DNA from: Alnus glutinosa
Lineage: Eukaryota; Streptophyta; Magnoliopsida; Fagales; Betulaceae
Direction: 5' to 3'
DNA length: 64,000 nucleotides
NCBI RefSeq assembly: GCF_958979055.1
Contig: NC_084886.1
Location: 6,254,154 to 6,318,153 of the forward strand
Positions 22,322 through 34,811 of the stretch are shown here, piece after piece. Under the pieces are notes generated by a model. That model worked only from the letters and a program-made list of their open reading frames with translations, did not search any database and was not told the DNA's origin. Every line of letters begins with the position of its first letter. Within the stretch, counting starts at the first letter, position 1. Both the position numbers and the translations under genes were made by a program.

Positions 22322-23528
22322 CACGAACAAACATTGCCTGCTACAATCCACAACTTTGATGGCTGGAGGTTTTCTTGTGATTTGGTTGATGAAAAACAAG
22401 GAGAGGAATTAAAACTGTTTAGGCTCAAAATTAAGGCGTTTAGGAACCTCTCCAAGAACAAAGAAAAATAGCCTTTAGGTTTTTTGAAAATTGTGGCTTA
22501 TGAGGCTTATATAGGTATAAAGCAAATTGAAGTTTTTAGGCTAAGTCAGCTAGATTAAAATAGTCTTTTGCAGTCTCAGTCGAACAAGTTTCAACCAAGC
22601 CATCGACAAAGCTTCTCGGGTTTCAGTATTGGGACTTGATGCACTGGTTTGGCCGACCAAGCTATCAGCCGAGCCATTTTGTCATGATTTTCAAACTTCT
22701 ATTGATGTCTCGTTTTGGCCTAATAAACATCGAATTGAATTTTTTTTGAGAAATACAAAATTGTAACCCTTTGAATTTGATTTCTAACGCCACCAAAATT
22801 TCCTTCGTATGATGTTATAATAAAAAGATATGGACGTTTTACTCTGACTAGGCTTGTGCTAAACTATATTCATAAACTTGAATTCTTGGTATTTTGGACC
22901 GAATTTTACATCTACTTAATCCTTAACTCAAAAATGGGTAAGAAACTTACGAAAAAAAAGGGGGTAATTAAGAAGAATTAATGAATGAAATAGTAGATGT
23001 TGTTGACTATGATTCTCAAAGTTGTGCTTGTAATGTGCAGGCTACCCTTGCAACTTGTTTATTTTGGATTCAGATGTACTTGGGGCTTGTTGTGTTTTCA
23101 AACTTTACGCATAGGTGAAGTTGAGTGTTGTCCTCGAACAGAATACCTACAATAAACAAGTAAATATATAAAAAATAAATTAAAAAAAGGATTGAATATG
23201 GACCCAACAAATAAATAAATTAAAAACAGATTGAATTAAGTGTAGAAAAACTAATAAATGAATGAAATTATGGTTCCGTTTGTTTCGCCTTAAAATGTTT
23301 CCCGTATTTTCGGTATTTAATACGACCAAAAATAATGGTAGAACCAAAGCATTTTCGGTTTAATTAGAAAAGCTTCTTTAATTTCTGTAAAATTGCTTCC
23401 GTTTTTTAAAACTATCAACCTTTTTTTTTAAATTTTTTTTTTTTGAGCTTATTCTTCTTAAATCCTTCGAGTTAGCTGGACCACCGTTGTAGTTTGCCGG
23501 AGCACCATCAAAAGCTGGCAGACAGCCA
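22322..23528. other. Repeat-like region, no gene seen
   Basis: No supported gene. The part at 22550-22900 has the flavour of an LTR-retrotransposon flank (repeated CCAAGC and GCCGA words), but I could not define ends. AT-rich runs occur at 23160-23250. Confidence 0.4.
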
Positions 23529-24416
23529 TTGAAAGCCTTTGGCCACCGTCAGAGTTCATCGGACCACGAACAAAAGCAATCGGATCTCCACCGGAGTTCA
23601 CTGAACCATCGCCAAAAGCTCCAGACCACCGTAGGAAAGTCTAGTTGCATACACGTGAATCCCAAATTCATGACTTCCTCTAGGAAACAAACTTCAAGCA
23701 AGTCTGTTCCTAAGTGTTTCCATTGTGGGATCAATGGTCACATTAGACCAAACTACTTTCTCTTGAGATCCCAAAGGCCTTGGACCAAATGGAATGTTCC
23801 TAGGCAAGATAAACTTGGTTATGGGAATCAAGTTAGAGCCCTTACTAAACTAGTCAAGCTCATTAGTGAGAGACTTGATGAGTTGTCTAATTCTTCTTCC
23901 ATGGATGAGAAGAATACAACTCAAGCAAACCGTGATCATTTTGTGACCACATCTTAGCCTTAAAATTTTGAGTGACGAGGGGTGACCACGTGTGTTTGGT
24001 TTCCCACACTGCACTTAAAGTGCTTAACATGTGTCTTTGGTACCTCGACAATGGCTGCTCTAGGCATGTGTTGGGGGATAAGTCGTTTAAATATATTGAT
24101 AAGTGCAGCGGTGGCAATGTAACCTTTGGTGATGGTAGCCGGTCACGAGTAAAGGGCAAGGGCACAGTTGAGATTCCAGGGCTTCCTCTACTTCATGATG
24201 TGCTCTATGTCAAGACTCAAGGGTCTCAAGGCGAATCTGCTTAGTATCAATCAAATTTGTGATGATGTTCCCGTTGTCCAGTTCTCCAAGAAAGAGTGCA
24301 ATATTTTCAACAGCAAGGGGGAATGGATCATGGGAGGACTAAGGACAACTGATAACTATTATGGGGTTGAGCCAAGCACTACCTTGAGCTGCAATAGAGC
24401 AAAATTCGATGAAGTG

Positions 24417-25619
24417 TGAAAATTAAATAGACTTCTAATTGTAACAAGTGTGTGCAATTGTGTGCAACAAAATATCAAAATGCGGAATTAAAAGAGACAG
24501 ATATTTTGTTGACGAAATGAAAACTCAGTTAAGAGAAAAACAACTCCGGAGCAACCAAACCCAGGTCCACTATTTAGAAGACAAGACTAGATACAAAGCA
24601 GTAGCACTCACATAACCTTATGCAGTAGTCGTACATTGAACTCTGACGTGTAACCCAATACGAACACCTCCCAACCAAGTCACCTACCTGAAGGGGTCTT
24701 CAATGGAATCATTTACCTTAGGGCCCTAAGATAGACTTCAATTCAACAAAGCAACAGCACTTGGCAATGGCTTGAAAGTGAGCAAATCAGCACAGTAACT
24801 CTAAAATATAACTCTCTACGTACTACGGAATTCAATACCAAGTTCTTGCAATTCTCAAGCCTAGGGGCCTCTATTTATAGGCTACAGGTTCAAATGAATC
24901 TGTCTTGAAATACCTAGACGCCGTCCAAACGGTAGACGTAAGGCATCCGGACGGATAACTGTGCTATTGGCTTTCCAAATTTCGCTGAAATTCTTTCCTG
25001 AATTGAGCCACGTCTGGACAGTCGTACTTTAGCTGCACACAATTTCCATATCAAGGCTTGGCTTGTCCGGACCATAACATATGTTGTCTGGACAGTTGAT
25101 CTGATGCACACAATTTTCATATATGAAGCTTGAGCGTCCGAACCATGAAGACTAACGTTCGGACGTCTAGATTTTGAATGCACGACTTGCCTTATGAATG
25201 AGCTCGTCCAGACAAGAATCCACATCGTCCGGACAGTTGAAGATGTCTTCCCATATCTGTGTTTTGGAAAGAAATCCCATAGCTGATCGAACATTGAATG
25301 GCATCCGAACGTGCTGCTGAGACGTCCGGACGGATGCAAGCTGGAACAGTTCGAAGCTTTTCGACACAGAGGAAGGTCCAGACGGAAAGTTCTTGTCGTC
25401 CAGACGGATGATGCTTGGACAGTTGAACATTTGGACGAAATATCACGTCGTCCGGACGGTTGCAAGGAAACCAAATTTAACTGCCTTGAAATCCGCACAG
25501 AGTCTTCTTGAAGAACAAAACAGAAGTGTAGACTCTGGAAAAAGCAGCTTCCCTGTATAAAAGCATCATTACATAAAAGTGATTTTGTCCAACAGAATGT
25601 AGCCAATTATACACCAACA
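24417..25619 (-). mobile_element. Solo LTR B, palindrome-array family
   Basis: 1203 bp, TG...CA ends, target duplication AAGTG (24412-24416 and 25620-25624). It splits the Copia frame between KFDEV and ELWDKRL. It carries the family TATA box near 24871 and a palindrome array in which many sites have decayed (for example CGTCTGGACAG, CGTCCAGAC). It is the most degenerate member of the five and so perhaps the oldest. Confidence 0.92.
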
Positions 25620-27034
25620 AAGTGGAATTGTGGGACAAACGCTTGAGACATCTCAACTTTAAGGACCTATCCAAGGTGATAAAGGAATTCATACTTGGAC
25701 CGCCAAAATTGGGTAAAATAGAGAGGACTGTGTGTGGACAGTGTGAGATAAGAAAGCATATCAAGTCCCAGTACAGGAAGACAAATTTCATCCACACTTC
25801 TAAACCTCTCGAATTACTCAACATGGATTTGGGTCCATCAAGAACGAAGAGTATAGGGAAAGAAGTACATCATGGTTATTGTTGATGATTTCTTAAGAGT
25901 CTCATGGGTCATCTTACCCCAACAGAAGTTAGAGGCCTTCGAGCAAGCCAAAGTTCTATTCAAGAAGATACAGAATGAGAAGGGCTATTTCATCAAGAGA
26001 ATTCGAAGTGACCATGACAAGGAATTTGAGAATGTAAGTTTTGCAGATTTTTGTGAGGAGAATGGCATCATGCAAGAGTTCTACCCCAATGAATCCTCAA
26101 CAGAATGGAGTGGTTGGAAGAAAGAATCAAGTAATCCAGGAAATTGCTCAATCCTTGATGCACTGTAAGAATCTGGCCAATTATTTTTGGGGAGAAGCCG
26201 TCAACACTGTTTGTCATATTATCAACAAGGTCTATCTAAGTGCTCATTGCCAAGTACTTCCATGTCTTAAGAAGTAAGTGCTACATACTGAGAGATGGGG
26301 AGCATCTTGGTAAGTTTGATGGTAAGAGTGATGAAGGAATTTTTATGAGGTATTCTTCATCAAGTTGAGCATACAGGGTCTTCAACAAGAAGACTGGAAC
26401 AATGATGAAATCCATAAATGTGGTGGTGGATGATGACTCCTTGGATGCACCTTGTGATGAGGAAGTGCCTGTAGAAGAAATCAACAAAGACTTGGCTGAG
26501 AGTTCAAACACTGAGAAGCCCGAGATGCTTGCTAGAGAACCTCCATCCCAAGAAAGAGTGAATCATCCCAAGGAGAACATTCTAGGTGATCTGGATGAAG
26601 GAAAGAGACTAAGAGGCCAAGTGATCAATCAGGTATCTCACATGTGTTGCCATCTACGCCTAAACCTAAGAAGGTAGAATATGCGTTGAATGATGAAAGC
26701 TGGGTGGAAGCAATGCACGAGGAGGAACGCTATTAGTTCACTCGAAATGATGTTTGGAGCCTAGTACCTAAGCCTAATGACCATAATATCATTGGTACTA
26801 AGTGGATCTTCAAGAATAAATTTGATGAACATGGTACGATTGTGAGAAATGAGGCTTATTTTGTGGAATAGGGATACACTCAAGTGCAGGGTATTGATTT
26901 TGGCAAGACGTTTGCCCTAGTTGCTCACCATTAGTCTATTCAAATTCTTTTGACCATTGCATGTCACATGAAGTTCAAGTTTTATTAAATGAATGCGAAG
27001 ATTGCATTCCTGAATGAGCTTCTACAAGAAGAAG

Positions 27035-28536
27035 TGAAAAATAAATGGACTTCTAAATTTAACAGTGTGTGTGATCAGTGTGCAACAAAATATTAAATGC
27101 GGAATTTAAAGGAGACAAATATTTTGTTGACGAAGTGAAAACTCAATTAAGAGAAAAACCACTCCGGGGCAGCCAAACCCAGGATATGCACTATTCAGAA
27201 GACAAAGCTAGATACAAAGCAGTAACACTCACATACCCCTGATACAGTGGTTGTACTTTGCTCTCTAACGTGTAACCCAACACGAACGCTTCCCAACCAG
27301 GTTCTCCTACCTGAAGGAGTCTTTAATGGAATCCTTTACCTTAGGGCTAACCCCTAAGATAGACTTCACAGCTGATCAAATCACACACTTGGCAAGGCTT
27401 TAGAGGAAATATCACGTCTCTGTAGAGAATTCACCACCGAATTCTATTTTGAAAGCATGCCTAGAGCCTCTTATTTATAGGCTTAGGAAACCCTATTTTG
27501 AGTAAAAAAACGGATTCTGAGGCACGCGCATCCGGACGGGAGCCTTGGGCCGTCCGGACGGGCCAAGTTTTACTTGTCCGAAAAGTATTCTGGAATTTTC
27601 TGCAGGGCCGTCCGGACGGGAAATCTTTCCTTCCGGACAGAGGCCGTCCGGACGCTTCTAGGGTCCATCCGAATGCTCAAATTACAGCATTTTTTCTAAG
27701 CTTTCCAATGAATCCAATTTCGTCCCAATCCGATATTTGAATAAAAAGTTATGACCAAAATACCCGAGGGTGTCCGGACGGCTTGACCGAGCGTCCGGAC
27801 GGTCAACTGCAACCTCCTCTCCAAGATAACGCTGAAAGCTTCCATAACAAGGCCGCGTCCGGACGGTGTTGCCCTAGCGTCCAGACGGTTGCACTTTGGC
27901 TGCACGAAATTACCATAATAAGGCTTGGAGCATCCGGACCTTGAAGGCTAACGTCCGGACGGTTGAACTGGTGCACGCAACTTCCATATATGAAGTTTGA
28001 TCGTCCGGACCATGAAGGCTGACGTCCGGACGGTTGAACTTGGTATGCATGTTCTTGCCTTATAGAGGACATCGTCCGGACGATAGCAGCTGTCTTCCCA
28101 TAACTGTGTCTTGAGGCAGAAACCCTAATGCTTGTCAAACCCTGAATGGCGTCCGGACGGTATAACCGCGTCATCCGGACGGATGCACTGAAACACTGGG
28201 ATTTTCTCGAACTCTGAAGAGCGTCCGGACGATTTGCCATTACGTCCGGACGGATGCAATCTTGAACTGTTCGAAGCTTCTAGACACTGATGGGCGTCCG
28301 AATGGAAAAATCTCGTCGTCCGGACGGATGTTGCTGACTGATGAGCGTCCGGACGGAATACCACGTCGTCCAGACGGCTGACAGGGAACGAAATAAATCC
28401 TTGAAAACTTCACAGAATCTTCTTGAAGAACATAGCTGAAGAGTAGACTCTGGATAAAGCAGCATCCCTGTGAAAGCAGAAATATTACATAGAAGTGATT
28501 TTGTCCAACATAATGCAGCCAACACAAAAACTAACA
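27035..28536 (-). mobile_element. Solo LTR C, palindrome-array family
   Basis: 1502 bp, the longest of the five, with TG...CA ends and target duplication AGAAG (27030-27034 and 28537-28541). It splits the reverse transcriptase between QEE and VYVAQPMGF. Its array extends on both sides of a 110-bp AT-rich insert (about 27665-27772). Paired sites include 27531/27553, 27611/27632 and 27773/27794. The TATA box is near 27471. Confidence 0.92.
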
Positions 28537-28930
28537 AGAAGTTTATGTGGCTCAACCAATGGGATTCATTGACCCGCACCATCCAGATCATGTCTTTAAG
28601 TTGAAGAAGGCACTCTATGGCCTAAAGCATGCGCCTCGAGCATGATATAAGAGGCTCATTGCCTATCTCTTAGACCATGAATTTTCTTCAAGACATGTTG
28701 ATCGGACTCGCTTCACCAGAAAATGGGGGAATAATTTGTTGATTTCGCAAATATACGTGGATGACATTGTGTTCGCAGCCACAATTGATTCTCATGCTCA
28801 TGAGTTTGCTACGGAAATGAAGAAAGAGTTTGAAATGAGCATGATTGGGGAACTGACTTACTTTCTGGGCCTTCAAGTCAAGCAATTCGATGAAGCCATG
28901 TTCATATCCCATGAGCACAAGTGCCAAACT

Positions 28931-29476
28931 TGTTGTCTGTTGCTTTCATTTTTGTTTTGTTGCATGTTCTTACATACAGCTTCAATCTACATTGTATTGT
29001 TGTTTGCATTTGTAGTTTGTGCTATTCCCTATTGAGGTTCATTGGATAAGTACACCTTTTAAGATTCATCACTCTCTAATGGATCTTTCTTGTATATATC
29101 TCACACAATGTGTTTATAGTGTATAACTTTTTCATCCTCCTGAAGTGTTTTGCTGGAGTGGGATAGTGTTTTGTCATGAGTGTGCAAATTGTTATTCATC
29201 ATTGAGTTGTTATTTTTTTTTCTTTTTTCTTTTGCCCTTATCTTTTCACAAGCTTGAGCTTGGCTGCATGAGTGAGTTCTTGTTAGACAACCATGTGAGG
29301 AGGGTACTAGCTTTTTGATCAAATTGAATAACTCGCTAGTTGAACCTAGGACCTAAAAACTCTTGCTTCCTAACCCTTTTGACTTAAGCACCATTGTTTA
29401 AAGACATTTTATGAAGATGAAAAAACAGTGATAAAAACACTATGTTTAATGTTGCTAATCATGTCCATATAGAAAT
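28931..29476. other. 3' flank of the Copia element, no gene seen
   Basis: AT-rich and T-rich sequence after the reverse transcriptase loses its frame near 28930. A pyrimidine-rich TTTTTTTTTCTTTTTTC run occurs near 29212. No own LTR or clear polypurine tract was found here. Confidence 0.45.
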
Positions 29477-30812
29477 TGTTAGGTTGTGATTGACCTCATT
29501 CTGTGTTTGGACAAAATCACTTGTTTGTAAAGATGCTTTTTAACAGGGATTCCACTATTCAGAAGTGTTTCAGATGTTTCTGCACTGCTTTCAAGACAGA
29601 AGATTTCAGAGTCCCTGTCAGCCTTTCGGACTACGTGTCATCCCGTCCGGACGCCCATCTGTCCACTATTCCATCCATCCGGACGACGTGGCATACCGTT
29701 CGGACCCCCGACAGACCAAGCATCATCTGTCCGGACGACATGCATTCCCATCCGGACCTTCACTATTTCGAGAAGCTACTGTTCCAGCTTGCATCCGTCC
29801 GGACGTTTCAGCAGCCCGTCCGGATGCCTCTCAGTGATCGATCAGCTTCAGATTCTTTCCAAGTTCAATTTAAGGGAAGATTGCTTCAACCGTCCAGACG
29901 CGCTCATACATAAGGCAAGAATCGCAATTCAAATATCACAGTCTGGACGACAGACAACCTTGGTCCGGACGCGCGTTCAACAGTTAAGGAAATTGCCGAT
30001 TCGACTTCAACCGTCCAGACGACTGCCTATCATGGTCCGGACGTGCGCATAGCAGATATGGAAATTGCGTGTTGAAGATTAGCCTTTTGGATGCTCATCC
30101 CCCATGGTCCGGACGAGCGAAAGCCTTATATGGAAATTACTTGCAGCGAACGTGCAACCGTCCGGACGACAGTGTCTTACAGTTCGGACGCAGCTCTTAA
30201 ACAGGATATATTTCTCATCGAAATTTTCAGAAAAATCTGTTGCACAGTTGTTCGTCCGGAAGGCCCATGTCCACTGTCCAGACGGCACCAGCATATAGCA
30301 CTACAGTCGCCCATTCTGTACCTCAGCCTATAAATAGAGGCCCCTGGGCAATGAGAACTGCAAGAATTCGGTATTGAATTCCACTAGTGCTCAGAGAAGT
30401 TATTTTGAGAGATTGTTGAGCTGATTAAGTTTCCTCTGAAACCATTGCAAGTGTGTTGTTGCTGCGCTACAACTGAAGTCTATCTTAGGGGTTGGCCCTA
30501 AGGTAAAGGATTCCATTGAAGACCCCTTCAGGTAGGAGACCTGGTTGGGAAGCATTCGTGTTGGGTTACACGTTAGAGAGCAAGGTACGACCATTGCATC
30601 GGGTATATGTAAGTGTTACTATTTTGTATCTAGCTTTGTCTTCTGAATAGTGAATATCATGGGTTTGGCTGCCCCGAAGTGGTTTTTCTCTTAATCGAGT
30701 TTCCACTTCGTTAACAAAAATCCTTATGTCATTTATTTTCCGCATAATTATTTTTGTTGACACTTTGTGAACACACTTGCTATTTATTTTAGAAGTCAAA
30801 TTTCATTTTTCA
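29477..30812 (+). mobile_element. Solo LTR D, palindrome-array family, opposite orientation
   Basis: 1336 bp, TG...CA ends, target duplication GAAAT (29472-29476 and 30813-30817). This is the only family member here in plus orientation. The array runs from about 29625 to 30282, followed by the TATA box TATAAATAGAGG (30328-30339) and the family leader. Site pairs include 29625/29646, 29678/29699, 29730/29751, 29798/29819, 29942/29964, 30014/30036, 30161/30183 and 30255/30277. Confidence 0.92.
30328..30339 (+). promoter_or_regulatory. TATA box of solo LTR D
   Basis: TATAAATAGAGG lies about 45 bp downstream of the last palindrome in the plus orientation. It matches the position of the box in the sister LTRs. 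Confidence 0.7.
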
Positions 30813-30817
30813 GAAAT

Positions 30818-31315
30818 AATTAGGGATTAAATCATTGCAGAAATAGACAATCACTAAAGGATATTGATGTAACTTATGTTTTAGGGGGAGTCATTGGATG
30901 AGGGTATCTAGGCCCTAGTATGAATAAGGCAGTAAAAAATGTTGGTTGAATCAAATGAGATAAATATGATATCCTGTCCCTAGCAGCCGAATGACCCCAG
31001 ATGGAGTTGGTTGCCAATTATGGATTTGATTGGTTGACTTCAAATAGTTGGAGTACTTATTTGCAATTTTGTTTGGAAACGCACGTTAAACTTGCTAAAT
31101 CGCGGGGTCGAATACACTCCAAGCAAACTAGAGATAAAGATTGGTGAAAAGTTTTAGCCACCACAAGTCTCTAAATGAACTTCAATTCAACTTGAGGTAT
31201 TCTTTCTAGAAGTAATTAAACAGATCAAAGAGGCAGAAAAGAGAGAAAAATTCTCAGAGCTATTAGCTAATAGGCTAACAATCTGTTAATAACAATCAAA
31301 AAGATAATAGATGTG
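30818..31315. other. Intergenic, no gene seen
   Basis: It includes GGGGGAGTCATTGG near 30882, which may be the polypurine-like 3' flank of the dead Copia element. The rest is the downstream region of the TPR-SET gene, on the minus strand. Confidence 0.45.
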
Positions 31316-32878
31316 TTAATGAGAGCCAAGCTCGAGTAATGTCCTCAATGCTTGCCTTTTAACAGCCTTTCCGTACACTCCTCTTCCCAACTTCAAAGCC
31401 CTCTCCATGCCCACTGCCCCATTGCTTTTCTTCAATTCGTCAACCAAGACCTTGAGTAACCTCTCATCACTTCCCGCCACTTCCAGTACGCTATCCATCG
31501 CTGCATCGGCGGCCGGAATCCGCCGCCCCCACCTCTTCATTGACTTATCAGAACCGTAAGCCTCAGAATATACAGACCAAAAGGATGCCGTCAAGTAGCC
31601 CTTCTCCTTCCCCCTCACCGCCCATGTCCTCATACCTTCCTCTAACTTATAGACTGCACCACCCATATCCATTCCTCTTTCAAGACCCATCTCAATCTCT
31701 CTTATCTCTTGCTTTGCACAAATTTCCTCCTCAAACTTGCACCTCTTACAATTACACTGGAAGCCCCATGTCTTTGACATTTCCTTGCGCTTGTTGAATG
31801 GCGAAAGAGCGTCGTAATAGGTAAAAGTAATCTCTTCACCTGCCTTTACATCCCTTGAAGTATGAACCGTCACATAATCCCCTACATGCAAACGCCTTGC
31901 ATTAGGACTACACGAATGGTTGATGAATGAAGCCAGTAGCCATAGTCCAACACCATAATAACCACTATTCTTGCCCAGAACTTTGGCTGAAACAGCATCC
32001 TCAACCAGAGAATTCACATCCAAGATGCTCAAAATTCTAGCCATATCAGGCTTCTCATTCGATTGGCCGTTCTCCTCTGCCTCAGGCCTAAAGAGACTTA
32101 TGTCGGGAACCTCTAGCCCGTCCTCGTCTTCGCCAGTCCACAACGTATTCATCAAATTACAGGTTCTAGGACATTTTGTGAGGGAATCGGCAACTCTATG
32201 AATAAAATTCTTCCACATGACCAACTGGGCATTCTCGCCCGAATCTTCGCTTGGCAATATACCCCTCTCCGTGGCAATCGCTTTGGTGACCAACACCAAA
32301 GTCCCGGCATCAATGTTCTTTGTTGAAAATAGGCTACGCCCACTAATCCCAGACTTCCTGATCTGCACCGCACCAATGTACTCAGCGAGTTCCGGGGGCT
32401 TTCCTCGGTACCCATTTACAACCCAATCTGAGAGATCAAAAGCTCCGGTCCTCGAAAGAAACTCGAGCTTTTTGCATTTCTCCAAATACCCATTAAGGCT
32501 TTCAGCGTTCCCACTAGCCTGAGGATTGAGCAGAGCAGCCTTGAAGCAGTCCAAAGCCATAGAGTACCTATTCAGATTTAGCAGAATCTTACCTTTGCAG
32601 AGCAGGGTCTTGAAATGGGTACTCCCAATTTTCAGTGCTTGATCACAATCTTTCAATGCTTGTGCGAATTCCTGCAGTCTGGACCGCGCTTCGGCTCGAT
32701 TGGAGAGCGCTAAGCAGAGGGATCTGTGGAGCTTGGGGAGGTGATCTGGGTCTGGGTGCTGTTGGGTCTGCGAGATTTGGTCTTGGCAGAGGTTGATGAA
32801 CTGACAGTAGGCAAGCACGGCCTCCTCCCATTCTTCTCTGAGGAGTAGCTCCGTGGCTTTGGATCTGAGCTGTTGCAT
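31316..32878 (-). CDS. TPR-SET domain protein (SMYD-like methyltransferase)
   Basis: A single uninterrupted 520-residue frame, the best-preserved host gene here. The N-terminus (about 1-140) has helical TPR-type repeats (EEAVLAY, NRAEARSRLQEF, YSMALDCF). The SET domain (about 170-356) has GRSLFSTKNIDAG, the S-adenosylmethionine-binding FINHSCSPNA (318-327) and EEITFTYYD (348-356). A post-SET Cys cluster WGFQCNCKRC follows (371-380). A helical C-terminal part completes it. The family transfers methyl groups to lysines on histones or other proteins. It resembles the plant TPR-SET group that includes ATXR1/SDG35-type proteins; orthology is not certain. The first ATG was chosen because TPR similarity begins at once. 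Confidence 0.88.
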   Translation of the reverse strand: MQQLRSKATELLLREEWEEAVLAYCQFINLCQDQISQTQQHPDPDHLPKLHRSLCLALSNRAEARSRLQEFAQALKDCDQALKIGSTHFKTLLCKGKILLNLNRYSMALDCFKAALLNPQASGNAESLNGYLEKCKKLEFLSRTGAFDLSDWVVNGYRGKPPELAEYIGAVQIRKSGISGRSLFSTKNIDAGTLVLVTKAIATERGILPSEDSGENAQLVMWKNFIHRVADSLTKCPRTCNLMNTLWTGEDEDGLEVPDISLFRPEAEENGQSNEKPDMARILSILDVNSLVEDAVSAKVLGKNSGYYGVGLWLLASFINHSCSPNARRLHVGDYVTVHTSRDVKAGEEITFTYYDALSPFNKRKEMSKTWGFQCNCKRCKFEEEICAKQEIREIEMGLERGMDMGGAVYKLEEGMRTWAVRGKEKGYLTASFWSVYSEAYGSDKSMKRWGRRIPAADAAMDSVLEVAGSDERLLKVLVDELKKSNGAVGMERALKLGRGVYGKAVKRQALRTLLELGSH

Positions 32879-33602
32879 TTGCTCTTCGGCCGTTTCAATC
32901 TATTGCAGTCCTTCTCTCATTTTTTGGTAATGGTGGACAAGCACTGCTCTTCTTTTTTGATTGGTGAAATTTCTCCGTGGATTTTGAATTGAATTTGAGG
33001 GCTATGTAAACGGTCACATTGCTTATTCTCTTATTCTATTCTATTTTACCTTTGGCCTCACACTTTTGTTGTAACGGCAACGGCTATCTTGGCTTCTTTA
33101 TCATCAATATTTACTGTTATTATCATTAAATGGGAACACGCTGGCTCCACACAAGGAAAAAAAAGGCTGCACTTCTCTTCTCTAACCGGATAAAAACCAC
33201 TTTATGGCTGAGATTTAATTTTTCCGTTTAAACTTTAAAAATCCTCTCCATTTCATTAAAGTAAAATAAAATAAAGATGATATATTTTATGGTCAAAATA
33301 TATATATATATTGCGCATTTTGTAGTGTAGTTAATGCTATGTTGGCATTTAAAATTTAATGAGGTAACACAATATATACACTATTATATATGTGAAATCT
33401 AATGTGGACCATGAAATGAAGATAATTCTATTTCACAATTCTCTACATCGGTCATGATGACTAAGCACAATGTTCTAAAAGGATTAATGTCTTTTTAATA
33501 TAAAATATTCATGTACAATCACAATCAAAGTAAATAAAAAGGGAATAAATTTGAAAAAAAGAAAATAAATAAACTTATCTACATCATCTCGTTACGTGTC
33601 AA
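32879..33602. other. Upstream region of the TPR-SET gene
   Basis: This should hold the promoter and 5' leader of the minus-strand gene. I cannot fix a TATA box with confidence. Farther out it is AT-rich with no gene. CGTGTCAA at 33595-33602 is the target duplication of the next MITE. Confidence 0.5.
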
Positions 33603-33772
33603 AGAGTAATGTTATTCTTCTCATTAGATTTTCACACCAATCAATGTGATGTGTTTTAAGTAACTTCTCATATCAATCATTTAAAAAATTAAAAGTATAG
33701 CTATTTAAAACACGTCACATTAACTAATGTGAAACTAATATGAAAATCTAGCGTGAAAGATTAGCATTACTC
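33603..33772. mobile_element. hAT-like MITE, 8-bp target duplication
   Basis: 170 bp with arms AGAGTAATGTTATTCTTCTC and the reverse complement of the right end GAGTAATGCTAATCTTTCAC. It is flanked by the perfect 8-bp repeat CGTGTCAA (33595-33602 and 33773-33780). The whole element can fold back on itself. No coding capacity. Confidence 0.82.
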
Positions 33773-33780
33773 CGTGTCAA

Positions 33781-34811
33781 TTTTTTTTCTTTTAGCATTT
33801 TAGGGTCAATCCAATGAGCATGTAGTAGCTTAGAATCTGCTCATGGTTTTTAGTGTTGGCATTTATCAACATAGACCGAAAGGAAAAAATCTAACACAAG
33901 GTATCTAGCACACATTATCTAGTCTTTCTTATACCAGACTATCAGAGGCTCCATTAGGAAGTGAAATGGCTCTGGGTCGAAAGATATCAGTAATAGAGGA
34001 AAGTAAACCCTCCCACATTTTTCCCATTCAGTCCCACGCCTTCTCTAAGAGTATCCTGATACAAGTTTGAATTATAAGGTTATAATAAATCTGGAGAAGC
34101 CTTTTCTTGTAGAGCTATATTGATCATTTGCACTTAGGCTAGATCTATTTTTTTTTTCAGAAAACTCAAATTCTTAGAACCATGGAAAGTGGGTTGCTTA
34201 GATAAAATTCAACAGAACAGGGCTTGGGGGCATCTTAAAATTCACTCTTACCATGTAAGAGTGTACGCAGCATTTCTGATGTATTTAAACTATCAAAAGT
34301 ACAAATCATCATAAATTTAGTAATTAATCATCACAGGAACATGTTAAGTACCACTCTTTAGGATCTTCTGACTTCCTGCAATTTTAAACGCTGTCCAGAA
34401 CCCCACATCCATGAGCATGCATAAACCAGAATGCTGTTTTCCATGTAGAGCTGAAGAGTGATTTTCTCAAGTATGGCCAAAGTCGCTCTCCACAAATCCA
34501 CTGGAAAACATCCCAGAGACACTCCAACTAGAATCAACAAACAGGATGATTGCGACACTCCTGCCACAAAGATCGACCATTTCTCAAGGCTATATACAGA
34601 ATGAAAAAACTCCCTGCAATTTTGGCAAAGCTGCCTGTAGACATTCCCAAAATGCGGGAAGAGTATCTGGGCATCAATTCTGCGATACCTCATGCAATGA
34701 AGAGAACAGGAAAGCATTATTTCCAACTGTTGTTTCATTTAAATCTGAAAAAAGTCTCACCAGTGCTATTGCTTAATGATTCAGAGGATGAGTTGAAATT
34801 CTATCAACTCA
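33781..34811. other. Intergenic or 3' flank of the APC2 remnant
   Basis: Frames on both strands at 34358-34867 overlap each other and have no product I can recognise. The plus frame at 34550 partly covers the antisense of the APC2 last exon. I do not call a gene. Confidence 0.4.

Larger units (their letters stand above)
23529..28930 (+). pseudogene. Dead Copia retrotransposon gag-pol, probable SIRE-like clade
   Basis: Pieces in Copia order on one strand: gag zinc knuckle CFHCGINGHIRPNYF (about 23716-23760; the last Cys is replaced), protease with LDNGCSRHV (family has D-S/T-G; here D-N-G) near 24044, GAG-pre-integrase from ELWDKRL (25623), integrase core (about 25870-26270), reverse transcriptase (26700-27030 and 28542-28930) with YVDD at 28756-28767 and YGLKHAPRA. 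Many frameshifts and stops are present. Two solo LTRs are nested at 24417 and 27035; removing each with one target duplication restores the coding text across the junction. No RNase H or own LTR pair was found. Confidence 0.88.

Noticed and set aside
24417..28536. LTRs B and C as the 5' and 3' LTRs of one element
   Set aside because: Each has its own different 5-bp target duplication, and the DNA between them is coding text of the host Copia element that also continues outside both.
31540..32522. Plus-strand and alternate minus-strand frames over the TPR-SET gene
   Set aside because: They are shadows of the 520-residue gene and have no similarity of their own.
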